Below are positions 51,309 to 60,908 of a stretch of 64,000 bases of DNA, piece after piece. The position numbers were made by a program, and so were the translations under genes. A model generated the notes under the pieces. The model did no database searches. It saw only the letters and a list, made by a program, of their open reading frames with translations, and was not told where the DNA came from. The stretch's first letter is position 1. Each line of letters begins with the position of its first letter. Origin of the DNA: Rhodococcus tibetensis. Lineage in GTDB: Bacteria; Actinomycetota; Actinomycetes; Mycobacteriales; Mycobacteriaceae. The stretch covers positions 1 through 64,000 of the forward strand of contig NZ_JANFQF010000024.1 in NCBI RefSeq assembly GCF_024438035.1, given 5' to 3'.

Positions 51309-51878
51309 GTGCGGTCGGTCACCGGGCCGGCCGGAGGTCGGGAGGAGCCTGCCGTCAGCCGCAAACCCTGTGACACTCGCGAGTTCACCTATACCGAGGT
51401 GGGAGCGAGTCGCGACCTTCCCTTCCCGGGCGGATACCACCATCTCGACGAGCAGAAGGTGATCGGTCGTGGCTCCGCATCGTTCGACTCCGCGGTCACA
51501 CAGCTGTTCACCTGGGGGATGCACCGCGGCGCGGGCGTGAAGGTCGAGAACGATGCCCCCGCGGCGACTCCGGACGCCTCCGTAGAGCTTCGGTGGGGGA
51601 TCGGTCCCGTCGGGCTCACCTTCTGTTGCCGAGTGATTTACATCGTCGACGAACCCCGTCGACAGGGTTTCGCCTACGGGTCGCTCGAGGGGCACCCGGA
51701 AGCGGGGGAGGAGCGTTTCGTCATCGAACACCGGCCCGATGACACCGTCGTCGCGAGCATCTCCGCCTTCTCGCGGCCCGGCAGGTGGTTCACCCGTCTG
51801 GGTGGGCCCGCGAACCGCGCGGTGCAGAAGGTGATGACGCGGCGCTATCTCGACGCGCTGGTCTCACAGAATCGATAG
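51309..51878 (+). CDS. DUF1990 family protein
   Basis: The GTG at 51309 gives 189 residues. GASRDLPFPGGYHHLDEQ and FTWGMHRGAGVKVE, then RWGIGPVGLTFCCRVIYIV and GHPEAGEERFVIEH, are typical DUF1990, a beta-rich family that may bind hydrophobic ligands. The first 25 residues are probably not part of the domain, so the start is uncertain. Converges with the membrane-protein gene, overlapping its end by 15 bases. Confidence 0.78.
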   Translation: MRSVTGPAGGREEPAVSRKPCDTREFTYTEVGASRDLPFPGGYHHLDEQKVIGRGSASFDSAVTQLFTWGMHRGAGVKVENDAPAATPDASVELRWGIGPVGLTFCCRVIYIVDEPRRQGFAYGSLEGHPEAGEERFVIEHRPDDTVVASISAFSRPGRWFTRLGGPANRAVQKVMTRRYLDALVSQNR

Positions 51879-52337
51879 CGTCGCGTCCTGCTGTCGGAGA
51901 ACAGCATGCACCGCAGCGCCGTACGCCAGATGCGGGACGATGTCGCTGAGCCAGTCCTGGATCGACCATCTGCGCGGATCACTGATGCCGCGGATGGCGA
52001 TCGGGATGTCCGTGGCTGCCATCGCGCCCGCGCCGATCGCCACGGCACCTGCTGCCGGCGACAATCGCATGCCGGTGCGGCGGACAAGGCCGGCGGCTAC
52101 CGCGATGCCCAAGCCGACGGCGATTCCCCCGAGTGCTCCAAGGCCCGTGCGGCGGGACTGCATCGCACTTCCGAGCCCAGGAATCCGCAGGCCGAGACCG
52201 GCTGCGACCGAATCGATCGTTTCCTCGGGGACCGTGCTGGCAGGACGGCCGCGCACCACCATGTCGAGGTAGGTCACCGTATTGAGGGCGGTCACTCCGG
52301 CGGCTCCGGCGACGAGTCCGGACATGAGTGTATTCAT
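51864..52337 (-). CDS. Small integral membrane protein, unknown
   Basis: The ATG at 52337 (GGGAAGG upstream) gives 157 residues with about four hydrophobic segments: LMSGLVAGAAGVTALNTVTYL, LGALGGIAVGLGIAVAAGLV, LSPAAGAVAIGAGAMAATDI and WLSDIVPHLAYGAAVHAVL. Gly/Ala-rich helices suggest tight packing. No known family was recognised. Its promoter region of 238 bases is shared with the GntR regulator. Confidence 0.7.
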   Translation of the reverse strand: MNTLMSGLVAGAAGVTALNTVTYLDMVVRGRPASTVPEETIDSVAAGLGLRIPGLGSAMQSRRTGLGALGGIAVGLGIAVAAGLVRRTGMRLSPAAGAVAIGAGAMAATDIPIAIRGISDPRRWSIQDWLSDIVPHLAYGAAVHAVLRQQDATLSIL

Positions 52338-52515
52338 GACGACCTTCCCGAGGGATCCGACTGGAATGCAGCGCGGATGCTTCCACACACGAGCATCCCC
52401 ACTCACCGGAGTCGGCAAACCTCACCTCCCAGGACCGGTCGGGCTCGAACCGGGTGCCATGGAGGTAGGCACGTTCGGGCGGATCACGTATTCTCAGATT
52501 TGGACCGGACCGGAC

Positions 52516-52530
52516 GGGACCATTGGTCCC
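52516..52530. promoter_or_regulatory. Perfect palindrome, likely operator of the GntR regulator
   Basis: GGGACCATTGGTCCC is a perfect 15-base palindrome with two GGACC half sites, 46 bases before the GntR start at 52576. Runs of GGACCGG precede it. It is a good candidate for autoregulation; no proof. Confidence 0.6.
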
Positions 52531-52575
52531 CGCCTGACCGATGTGTCGGTCCCCGAGCGAGGTGGAGAAACCGGA

Positions 52576-53322
52576 ATGATGCCCGCACATCTACGTGACA
52601 GCGTGATTCCGAAGCACGAGCAACTTCGTGTCATCCTGCTGCACAGATGCATCAAGGAACTGCAGCCCGGCGACCTGATGACGAGCGAGCGAAAGTTGAT
52701 GCAGGACTACGGGGTCAGCCGGATCACGGTGCGGGAGGCCATCGGTCAACTCGTCAACGACGGGCATCTGGTGCGGGTACGCGGCAAGGGTACGTTTGTC
52801 GCTCACCGGCCGGTGCAGTCGAAATTGCACCTCGCCTCGTTCACCGAGGAGATGCGTGCGCAAGGCCATCAGCCGACGACTGTGGTGTTGATGTCCGAAG
52901 AGGATGTGGCGCCGGAGGCCACGGCGCGGGCTCTGCGCCTCGCACCCGACACGCGGGCGTACCACGTCAAGCGATTGCGCCTCGCCGACGGCGAACCGGT
53001 CAGCGTCGACGACGGCTGGTTCAATGCCGCGCTGCTTCCCGGACTGGTGGATCTCGATCTCACCGGTTCGATCTATCGGGCGACCGCCGACAAGTACGGC
53101 ATGCCCATCGACCGTGCGGAGCAGACCGTCAGCGCGAACGGCGCCGACGCGGACGTCGCGACGCTGCTCGGTATCAAGAAGGGCGCTCCGGTGATGTACT
53201 TCGACCGGGTGTCGTTCAGTGGTCCGACGGCGATCGAGCACACCCGAAGCTGGTACCGCTCGGATCGTTATCAGCTGCAGATGGAAGTGCAGGGCCAGGA
53301 GCGGGCTCAGCGCAGCAGCTGA
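52576..53322 (+). CDS. GntR/HutC-family regulator, NagR/DasR-like
   Basis: The 248-residue protein has a winged helix-turn-helix (SERKLMQDYGVSRITVREAI, about 35-54, then GKGTFVAHRP) and a UTRA ligand domain (RALRLAPDTRAYHVKRLRLA through EHTRSWYRSDRY). This is the DasR/NagR build, and such regulators bind GlcN-6-P or GlcNAc-6-P. It lies head-on to the IIA gene, beside the nag operon, so it should be the local GlcNAc repressor. A second ATG immediately follows the first. Palindromes at 52516 and 54134 are possible targets. Confidence 0.85.
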   Translation: MMPAHLRDSVIPKHEQLRVILLHRCIKELQPGDLMTSERKLMQDYGVSRITVREAIGQLVNDGHLVRVRGKGTFVAHRPVQSKLHLASFTEEMRAQGHQPTTVVLMSEEDVAPEATARALRLAPDTRAYHVKRLRLADGEPVSVDDGWFNAALLPGLVDLDLTGSIYRATADKYGMPIDRAEQTVSANGADADVATLLGIKKGAPVMYFDRVSFSGPTAIEHTRSWYRSDRYQLQMEVQGQERAQRSS

Positions 53323-53337
53323 GCCCGTCCCACCGGG

Positions 53338-53799
53338 TCACGCCGTCCAGTCGAACAGACGCTCACCTGTGGTGACCTCTGCGCCAACGGTGTTGTCCGC
53401 CAAGGAGTCCGGTGCGGAGTCCATTACCACGACGGGGCATACGGCGGAGTATCCGGTGCCGTCGATCTCGGTGGGGTCGAAGCGCACGACGGGATCACCG
53501 GCCTCCACCTGGTCGCCCTCCGCGGCCAGCAACGTGAATCCCTCGCCTCTCAATTTCACCGTGTCGATTCCGAGGTGGACCAGAACGCCTCTACCGGCGG
53601 ACCCGAGGATGACGAATGCGTGGGGGTGCAATTTGAGAATCTTGCCGGAAATGGGGGCGACCACATCGAGGGGTCCGCGGTCACGGGACGGCTCGATCGC
53701 GACTCCCGCGCCCACCATCTGCCCGGCGAAGACGGGGTCGGGGACGTCGGCCAGTGCGAGCACTCGACCGGGGAGCGGGGCTTGGACGGAAAGACTCAC
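53338..53799 (-). CDS. crr: PTS glucose-type EIIA
   Basis: The 153-residue protein has the phosphate-accepting His75 in VLVHLGIDT and the assisting His60 in KLHPHAF, with FAGQMVGAGVAIEP as usual in EIIA-Glc. It passes phosphate from HPr to EIIB. Start overlaps the EIIB stop by four bases. Since the IIC is glucosamine type, the domain probably serves GlcNAc but could also serve other sugars and act in signalling. Confidence 0.92.
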   Translation of the reverse strand: MSLSVQAPLPGRVLALADVPDPVFAGQMVGAGVAIEPSRDRGPLDVVAPISGKILKLHPHAFVILGSAGRGVLVHLGIDTVKLRGEGFTLLAAEGDQVEAGDPVVRFDPTEIDGTGYSAVCPVVVMDSAPDSLADNTVGAEVTTGERLFDWTA

Positions 53800-54026
53800 A
53801 GAATGTCCTCGATGTCTTCGGCGAGCGTATCCGCTTCGGGCCCCACGATTACCTGCACGACGCTGCCGGATTTCAGCACTCCGTGTGCGCCGGCGGCTTT
53901 CAGTGCCGCCTCGTCGACTTTGGCCCCGTCTTTCACCTCGGTGCGTAGGCGGGTGATGCAGGCCTCTATCTCGACGATGTTCTCGGCACCGCCGAGGCCG
54001 CTGATGATGGCGTCCGCTTTGGACAT
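53796..54026 (-). CDS. PTS GlcNAc/glucose-type EIIB
   Basis: The 76-residue protein has the phospho-Cys23 in IEACITRLR, then a GAHGVLKSGS loop, the full EIIB-Glc layout. GAGGAG lies six bases before the ATG at 54026. Together with EIIA it forms a two-gene unit transcribed away from EIIC; the arrangement resembles the split NagF/NagE system of Streptomyces. Confidence 0.92.
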   Translation of the reverse strand: MSKADAIISGLGGAENIVEIEACITRLRTEVKDGAKVDEAALKAAGAHGVLKSGSVVQVIVGPEADTLAEDIEDIL

Positions 54027-54129
54027 CGGTTCTCCTCGTGTGGTGGATTCATGCTCCGGTCGGCAGCAGCCAGGCGAGTCGGCTGAATCACATTCGCCTG
54101 TTGACATCTTGTGCCCACCTGGTCAAACT

Positions 54130-54149
54130 AACAACTGGTCATGACCGGA
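54130..54149. promoter_or_regulatory. Operator-like site in the nag divergent promoter
   Basis: ACTGGTCATGACCGGA (54134-54149) resembles the DasR-type site (ACTGGTCTAGACCA form), matching 13 of 16 in both half sites. AACAACTGGTCAT at 54130-54142 is the exact complement of the 13-base word upstream of the bkd operon. A TTGACA box at 54101-54106 lies just before it. A second half-site-like word CTGGTCA occurs at 54119-54125. Confidence 0.65.
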
Positions 54150-54159
54150 CAGTACCCGT

Positions 54160-54176
54160 TGTGGTACCGGTCCACA
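54160..54176. promoter_or_regulatory. Second inverted repeat in the nag promoter
   Basis: TGTGGTACCGGTCCACA is near-palindromic (TGTGG..CCACA arms, ACCGGT centre). It lies 86 bases before the EIIC start and may be another operator or part of a looped pair. Confidence 0.45.
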
Positions 54177-54261
54177 ATAGTTCTTCCGAAGCCGGCACGG
54201 CGCAGCGCCGCGGCCGTAACACCCGCCGAATCGGCGACCGAAGCGCACAGAGAAGGCCGAT

Positions 54262-55557
<1,296 letters not shown>

Positions 55558-55588
55558 CGATGGCCCTCGTCGCATCCGAGGTCCCCGG

Positions 55589-56794
55589 ATGATTCTGCGC
55601 GGCACTGTAATCGGAGCTCTCGGTGCCGGCGCATCGAGCGATCCGGTGATTTCCGACGGAGTGGTGGTCACCGAGGGGCACCGGATCTCCTGGGTCGGTC
55701 CCGCAGCACTGTTTTCCGGCGATACGCCGCTGCCCGCACCGACCGAGTCGATACTGCTGCCGGGGCTCATCGATGTGCATTGTCACGGTGGCGCCGGTGC
55801 CGGATTTCCCAACGCCGACGCAGTCGGGGCCGGCCGCGCCGCAGCTCACCATCGCGCGCACGGCACGACCGGCCTGCTCGCGAGCCTGGTGTCGGCGGGG
55901 GAGCAGGACCTGGTGCGGCAGGCGCGGATCCTCGCCGGGCTGGTCGAGAGTGGGACGTTGCTGGGCATCCACCTCGAGGGACCGTTTCTCTCCGAGGCCC
56001 GCTGCGGCGCACAGGATCCTGCCTCGATCGTGCCCGGCGACCCCGACCTGTTCGACAGGGTCTGCGACGCAGCGCGAGGTACTGTCCGTTCGATGACGTT
56101 GGCGCCCGAGACCGCTCACTTCGGGGCATTGCTGGCAGCGATGCGACGGTGGGACGTGGTGCCGAGTTTCGGCCACACCGACGCGGACGCGCGAACCACG
56201 GCGGCCCGCATCGCCGACGCGACGGGCAGGCCCGTGACCGCCACGCATCTCTTCAACGCGATGCCGCCGTTCCATCACCGGGCACCCGGCCCGGTGGGTG
56301 CGTTCCTGGCGGCAGCCGGTCGCGGCGACGTCGTGTTGGAATTGATCGCCGACGGTGTGCATCTCGCACCGGAGACGGTGTCGATGGTGTTCGACACGGT
56401 CGGACCGGACAACATTATCCTCGTCAGTGATGCCATGGCGGCGGCCGGAATGGCAGACGGCGCCTACGAACTCGGACCCCTGGAGGTGGAGGTTTCCGGT
56501 GGTGTCGCGCGTCTGACGACGTCCGACGGATCGCAGGGCGCCATCGCCGGCGGCACCGCGCGGCTTCTCGAGGTGGTGCGGAGCGCCGTTTTCGACAGTG
56601 GCGTCGCTCTCCCCGACGCGGTGGCAGCCGCCAGTAGAACCCCCGCCCGTGTAATCGGGATGCACTCCGAGCGCGGCACCCTGGCGCCGGAGTTCCGCGC
56701 CGACATCGTCATCACCGATCAACAACTGCGTCCGCGCTGCGTACTCGTCGGCGGTGCACCCGTCGACACGGAAGGATCCGCATGGAAATCGTAA
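55589..56794 (+). CDS. nagA: N-acetylglucosamine-6-phosphate deacetylase
   Basis: The 401-residue amidohydrolase removes acetate from GlcNAc-6-P. Motifs: LLPGLIDVHCHGG (about 53-65, metal His), GIHLEGPFLSEARCGAQD (Glu and the clamp loop), FGHTDAD, THLFNAMPPFHHR and SDAMAAAGM (catalytic Asp). ATG at 55589 follows the EIIC stop by 31 bases. The gene overlaps nagB by 13 bases. Confidence 0.95.
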   Translation: MILRGTVIGALGAGASSDPVISDGVVVTEGHRISWVGPAALFSGDTPLPAPTESILLPGLIDVHCHGGAGAGFPNADAVGAGRAAAHHRAHGTTGLLASLVSAGEQDLVRQARILAGLVESGTLLGIHLEGPFLSEARCGAQDPASIVPGDPDLFDRVCDAARGTVRSMTLAPETAHFGALLAAMRRWDVVPSFGHTDADARTTAARIADATGRPVTATHLFNAMPPFHHRAPGPVGAFLAAAGRGDVVLELIADGVHLAPETVSMVFDTVGPDNIILVSDAMAAAGMADGAYELGPLEVEVSGGVARLTTSDGSQGAIAGGTARLLEVVRSAVFDSGVALPDAVAAASRTPARVIGMHSERGTLAPEFRADIVITDQQLRPRCVLVGGAPVDTEGSAWKS

Positions 56795-57561
56795 TTCGCT
56801 CGACACCCGCGGACGTCAGTTCCACCGTGGCGGACATCGTCGAAGGTTATGTGCGCCGAGGTCCCGCCACGCTGGGTCTCGCAACCGGTTCGTCGCCACT
56901 GGGCAGTTACCGGGAACTCGCCCGACGTCACCGGCAGCAGGCACTCGACTTCTCGGCTGCGCGGGGTTTCCTTCTCGACGAGTACGTCGGACTTCCGAAG
57001 AGCCACGACCAGTCCTACTTCTCGGTGATTCGGTCGGAGTTCGTCGACCATGTGAATCTCGACCCCGACCGAGTGCTGAGTCCCAATGGGGAAGGCGCCG
57101 ACATCGCCGGCGAGGGTGCCCGGTACGACGCGGCGATCAGGGAGGCCGGCGGTGTGGACGTGCAGCTTCTCGGTATCGGGACGGACGGGCACATCGGGTT
57201 CAATGAACCGGGTTCCTCGCTCAGTTCGCGCACCCGCGTCAAGACCCTGACCGAACAAACCCGGCTCGACAACGCGCGATTCTTCGACAGCGTGGACGAC
57301 GTGCCGCACCACGTGCTCACCCAGGGGCTGGGCACGATCAGCGAAGCGCGGCATCTCGTGATGGTCGCGTACGGAAAGGGAAAAGCGGGCGCGATTGCCG
57401 CTGCGGTGGAGGGCCCGCTGTCTGCGTTCTGCCCGGCTTCGGTGATGCAGCTGCACCCACATGTGACGGTGGTGGTCGACGAGGCTGCGGCGAGCAAGCT
57501 GGCACTGGCGGATTACTACCGATACGCCTTGGAGCACAAACCTTCCTGGCAAACGTTCTAG
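56782..57561 (+). CDS. nagB: Glucosamine-6-phosphate deaminase
   Basis: The 259-residue enzyme isomerises and deaminates GlcN-6-P to fructose-6-P, joining GlcNAc use to glycolysis. It has GLATGSSPLGSYREL (phosphate loop), LLDEYVGL (Asp), and GIGTDGHIGFNEPGSS (about 130-145; catalytic His). Length and motifs match NagB. It begins inside nagA, so the two are translationally coupled, and ends directly at the CutC-type gene. Confidence 0.95.
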   Translation: MEIVIRSTPADVSSTVADIVEGYVRRGPATLGLATGSSPLGSYRELARRHRQQALDFSAARGFLLDEYVGLPKSHDQSYFSVIRSEFVDHVNLDPDRVLSPNGEGADIAGEGARYDAAIREAGGVDVQLLGIGTDGHIGFNEPGSSLSSRTRVKTLTEQTRLDNARFFDSVDDVPHHVLTQGLGTISEARHLVMVAYGKGKAGAIAAAVEGPLSAFCPASVMQLHPHVTVVVDEAAASKLALADYYRYALEHKPSWQTF

Positions 57562-58356
57562 ATGACAGCACGCAGACCGGTCTTCGAGCTCGCAGTGCAG
57601 GACGTCGCGGGCGCCCGGATCGCCCGCCGCACCGGGGCTGCGCGCGTCGAGTTGTGCGCCGCTCTCGGTGCGACGGGCGGTGTCACTCCGAGTGTCGGAA
57701 TGATCGAGGCGGTCGCCGCCGAGGGAATCGGTGTGCACCCGCTGATTCGCTGCCGTCCCGGTGGGTTCGTCTACAGCCGAGAGGAACTCGCGGTCATGGC
57801 ACGGGACGTTCGGGCGGCTCTGGCCGCGGGTGCGGCCGGTGTCGTACTCGGTGCCCTCACCGAGTCGGGGCAGATCGACGCCGAGGCGATTGCGGTCCTC
57901 CTCGACCGCGTGGATCCCGCCACCGAGGTGACGTTTCACCGGGCGATGGATGTAGTGGACGATCGGGCGGCCGCGCTCGATGTCCTCGTCGAGTCGGGCA
58001 TCACCCGGGTGCTCACCTCGGGTGGGGCCCCGCGGTGCATCGACGGACTCGATGCGCTCGCCGCGATGGCAGTCCGTGCGGGTGGCCGCATTCAGGTGAT
58101 GGCCGGTGGTGGGCTTCGTGTCGAGGACATCACCGCTGTCACCGAATGTGGGGTGGACGCTGTCCATCTCTCGGCTCGACGACCGGTCGTGGACGCAGGA
58201 GGGTCGGGTGGCGGAACCGGCAGCTACGAGGTCACAGACGAGACCACAGCCATGGCGGCAGCCGCTGCAGTCAGGGCAGAGTCAGCCGCTCGGCGTGCCG
58301 CACCGCGGCCTCGAGGTGCCGGTCCGCGGTCGTCAGGTCCAGGCGTGCGTCACTGA
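57562..58356 (+). CDS. cutC: CutC-family protein in nag operon
   Basis: The 264-residue TIM-barrel protein shows ARIARRTGAARVELCAALG, GGVTPSVGMIEAVA, HPLIRCRPGGFVYS, EVTFHRAMDVVDD and RVLTSGGAPRCIDG, diagnostic of CutC. It was named for copper tolerance, but that function is disputed. Here the ATG directly follows the nagB stop, so it is the fourth gene of the nag operon and is more likely linked to amino-sugar or cell-wall turnover. The last 25 residues are Arg/Ala/Pro-rich and overlap the opposite gene. Confidence 0.9.
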   Translation: MTARRPVFELAVQDVAGARIARRTGAARVELCAALGATGGVTPSVGMIEAVAAEGIGVHPLIRCRPGGFVYSREELAVMARDVRAALAAGAAGVVLGALTESGQIDAEAIAVLLDRVDPATEVTFHRAMDVVDDRAAALDVLVESGITRVLTSGGAPRCIDGLDALAAMAVRAGGRIQVMAGGGLRVEDITAVTECGVDAVHLSARRPVVDAGGSGGGTGSYEVTDETTAMAAAAAVRAESAARRAAPRPRGAGPRSSGPGVRH

Positions 58357-58522
58357 GGTTGTCGATCACCTCGAGCACCACGGATTCGTCGCCGCTGGCG
58401 AGCGTGCTCCGGTCGAGCAGGTCGAATGCCTCGGTCAGGTCCTTGATCCGCTGCTCGAACGCGTTCAGATCGGACCGCAGTCGAGCGGTGGACTGGACAA
58501 GGTCGTCAACGCTCGCGGTCAT
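58271..58522 (-). CDS. Small coiled-coil protein, unknown
   Basis: The ATG at 58522 (GAGGGGT upstream) gives 83 residues: VDDLVQSTARLRSDLNAFEQ, RIKDLTEAFDLLD, LEVIDNLSDARLDLTTADRH and AAVRHAERL. It has heptad-like spacing of hydrophobic residues and is acidic, so two helices are expected. No family recognised. The 3' end overlaps the end of the CutC gene by 86 bases on the opposite strand; both frames look coding. Confidence 0.62.
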   Translation of the reverse strand: MTASVDDLVQSTARLRSDLNAFEQRIKDLTEAFDLLDRSTLASGDESVVLEVIDNLSDARLDLTTADRHLEAAVRHAERLTLP

Positions 58523-58687
58523 GCCTGTACCCCTCGTTCGCACCTCGTCGGGTCACGTCCGCGATACGAACCGGGCGGCCAGACTCCACGAAGGAGATAC
58601 CACCGTTCATTGACCGGTAAACCAGCTCTGTATGCCCGGTCGTTTCGGCGAAGGTATGCCCTGGAGGGCGCGCGCTATGGTCTTGCG

Positions 58688-59131
58688 GTGACAGATGCGT
58701 GGGAGCCCGGCGCTGCCGGTGTGTTGCAGTTTCCGTCGGGTCGACTCGTGCGTGGGCGGGGGCTCCGGCGGCCGATTCCACCCGCTCCTCGTCCCACCTT
58801 TGCGCTGTATCTGTTGGGCCGGCGCCCGCCACCCCTCGATTGGGAACATCGCTGGCTGCGCTGGCCCGACTTCTGGTTGCCTTCCGATCGCACCGAGGCG
58901 GCAACTGCACTGCGGGAAGTGTGGGCGCGGGCGGAGTCCGACCGAGTCGAAATTGCCTGTGGGGGCGGCTATGGGCGCACGGGAACAGCACTTGCCTGCC
59001 TCGCCGTACTCGACGGGGTGCCTCGCGAGGAGGCGGTCGACTATGTCCGCCGGCACTATTCGCACCGCGCCGTCGAGACACCGTGGCAACGCCGGTTCGT
59101 TTCCCGCTTCCCGGATGCCGACGAGCAATAA
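58688..59131 (+). CDS. Dual-specificity-type protein phosphatase
   Basis: The GTG at 58688 opens 147 codons. The signature VEIACGGGYGRTGTALACLA (about 88-107) contains the C-x5-R loop of Cys-based phosphatases (Cys about 91, Arg about 97). WEHRWLRWPDFWLPSD may hold the general-acid Asp. The Gly-rich loop GGGYG is unusual but the fold is common in actinobacterial PTP-like proteins. The start is uncertain, as there is no ribosome site close to the GTG. Confidence 0.72.
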   Translation: MTDAWEPGAAGVLQFPSGRLVRGRGLRRPIPPAPRPTFALYLLGRRPPPLDWEHRWLRWPDFWLPSDRTEAATALREVWARAESDRVEIACGGGYGRTGTALACLAVLDGVPREEAVDYVRRHYSHRAVETPWQRRFVSRFPDADEQ

Positions 59132-59292
59132 GGTCGTCGGCATGACCGACCTCTCGCATATGACCCCGGTCGTCCGGCGTCTCTCGGTCCGCACCCGTTC
59201 CGACCGCGTCGCACCCCGCCCGCGGGGTGGGATGTGCACCGAAAGTCCGCGGATCGGCGAGGCGGGCCCGCACACGTCTAGACATACATGGA

Positions 59293-59309
59293 CATCCAAC
59301 TATAGGATG
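59293..59309. promoter_or_regulatory. Short inverted repeat upstream of mmsA
   Basis: CATCC-AACTATA-GGATG lies 53 bases before the mmsA start, with TATAGG as a possible -10 box in its spacer. It may be an operator of the valine-catabolism operon. Confidence 0.4.
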
Positions 59310-59361
59310 GGCTACATCTTCGGAACTCCCTGATTCATCGAGCAAGGAACGGGTTCGCACA

Positions 59362-60897
59362 ATGGTTCAAGAGCTATCCCACTTCGTCGGCGGCAAGCGC
59401 GTACCAGGTGCCTCCAACAGGTTCGGCGACGTCTACGACCCCAACACCGGTGAGGTGCAGGCGCGGGTGCCGCTGGCGGACAAGGCCGAGACCGAGGCGA
59501 TCATCGCCAACGCGGTGGAAGCCCAGCGCGAATGGGCCGCTTTCAATCCGCAGAAGCGCGCTCGCGTCCTCATGAAGTTCCTGCAGTTGGTGCAGGAAGA
59601 GATGGACTCGCTGGCACGTCTGCTCTCCTCCGAGCACGGCAAGACCATCCCCGACGCGAAGGGTGACATCCAGCGCGGTCTCGAGGTCATCGAGTTCGCC
59701 GTCGGCGCGCCGCACCTGCTCAAGGGCGAATACACCGACACCGCCGGGACCGGTATCGACGTGTACTCCATGCGTCAGCCGCTCGGAGTCGTCGCCGGTA
59801 TCACCCCCTTCAACTTCCCGGCCATGATTCCGCTGTGGAAAGCCGGCCCCGCCCTCGCCGCAGGTAACGCCTTCATTCTCAAACCTTCCGAGCGGGATCC
59901 CTCGGTGCCGCTGCGCCTGGCCGAGCTGTTTGTGGAGGCTGGATTGCCCGCCGGCGTCTTCAACGTGGTCAACGGTGACAAGGAAGTGGTCGACGTCCTG
60001 CTTACCGATGACCGCATCAAGGCCGTCGGCTTCGTCGGGTCCACCCCGATCGCGCAGTACATCTACGAGACCGCCGCGGCCCACGGCAAGCGCGCCCAGT
60101 GCTTCGGCGGCGCCAAGAACCACGCCGTCGTCATGCCCGACGCAGACCTCGACGAGGTAGCCGACGCGCTCATCGGCGCTGGTTACGGCTCTGCCGGTGA
60201 ACGCTGCATGGCAATCTCCGTTGCCGTTCCGGTCGGTCAGGAAACCGCGGACGCTCTGGTTGCGAAGCTCACCGAGCGGGTCGCGAAACTGCGCATCGGA
60301 CGTAGTGACGACGAGTCGGCAGACTTCGGGCCGCTGGTGAGCCAGGATGCTGTCGACCGGGTGAATGAGTACATCCAGATCGGCATCGACGAGGGCGCCG
60401 AAGCGGTCGTCGACGGCCGTGGATTCACCCTGGAGGGCCATGAGGCCGGCTTCTTCGCGGGCGCCACTCTGTTCGACAAGGTGACACCCGATATGCGTGT
60501 CTACAAGGAAGAGATTTTCGGACCCGTGCTGCTTATCGCCCGGGCCGCCGACTACGAAGAGGCTCTGCGACTGCCCAGCGACCACGAGTACGGCAACGGA
60601 GTCGCGATCTTCACCCGCGACGGCGACACCGCCCGCGACTTCACGAACCGGGTGAACGTCGGCATGGTCGGCGTCAACGTACCGATCCCCGTGCCGATCG
60701 CCTACCACACGTTCGGCGGATGGAAGCGTTCCGGTTTCGGCGACCTCAACCAGCACGGTCCAGACTCCTTCCGCTTCTACACCAAGACCAAGACCGTGAC
60801 GCAGCGCTGGCCTTCCGGCAAGAAGGAAGCAGGGTCCGAGGGTCACTCCGCAGGCTCCGCTCCTGACAATCACTTCGTCATCCCGACCATGAACTGA
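59362..60897 (+). CDS. mmsA: Methylmalonate-semialdehyde dehydrogenase (CoA-acylating)
   Basis: The 511-residue enzyme turns methylmalonate semialdehyde, from valine, into propionyl-CoA and CO2. It has GITPFNFPAMIPLWKAGPAL (about 150-169), GFVGSTPIAQYIYE, FGGAKNHAVVMPDADLDE (replacing the usual ELGGK) and AGERCMAIS (catalytic Cys about 283). The KNH/CMA pattern is specific for MMSDH rather than other aldehyde dehydrogenases. First gene of a four-gene operon with overlapping starts. Confidence 0.95.
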   Translation: MVQELSHFVGGKRVPGASNRFGDVYDPNTGEVQARVPLADKAETEAIIANAVEAQREWAAFNPQKRARVLMKFLQLVQEEMDSLARLLSSEHGKTIPDAKGDIQRGLEVIEFAVGAPHLLKGEYTDTAGTGIDVYSMRQPLGVVAGITPFNFPAMIPLWKAGPALAAGNAFILKPSERDPSVPLRLAELFVEAGLPAGVFNVVNGDKEVVDVLLTDDRIKAVGFVGSTPIAQYIYETAAAHGKRAQCFGGAKNHAVVMPDADLDEVADALIGAGYGSAGERCMAISVAVPVGQETADALVAKLTERVAKLRIGRSDDESADFGPLVSQDAVDRVNEYIQIGIDEGAEAVVDGRGFTLEGHEAGFFAGATLFDKVTPDMRVYKEEIFGPVLLIARAADYEEALRLPSDHEYGNGVAIFTRDGDTARDFTNRVNVGMVGVNVPIPVPIAYHTFGGWKRSGFGDLNQHGPDSFRFYTKTKTVTQRWPSGKKEAGSEGHSAGSAPDNHFVIPTMN

Positions 60898-60908
60898 AAC
60901 GGAACTCC

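Noticed and set aside
54160..54176. Second nag operator as a proven site
   Set aside because: Kept only as a weak candidate because one arm is imperfect and no consensus is matched.
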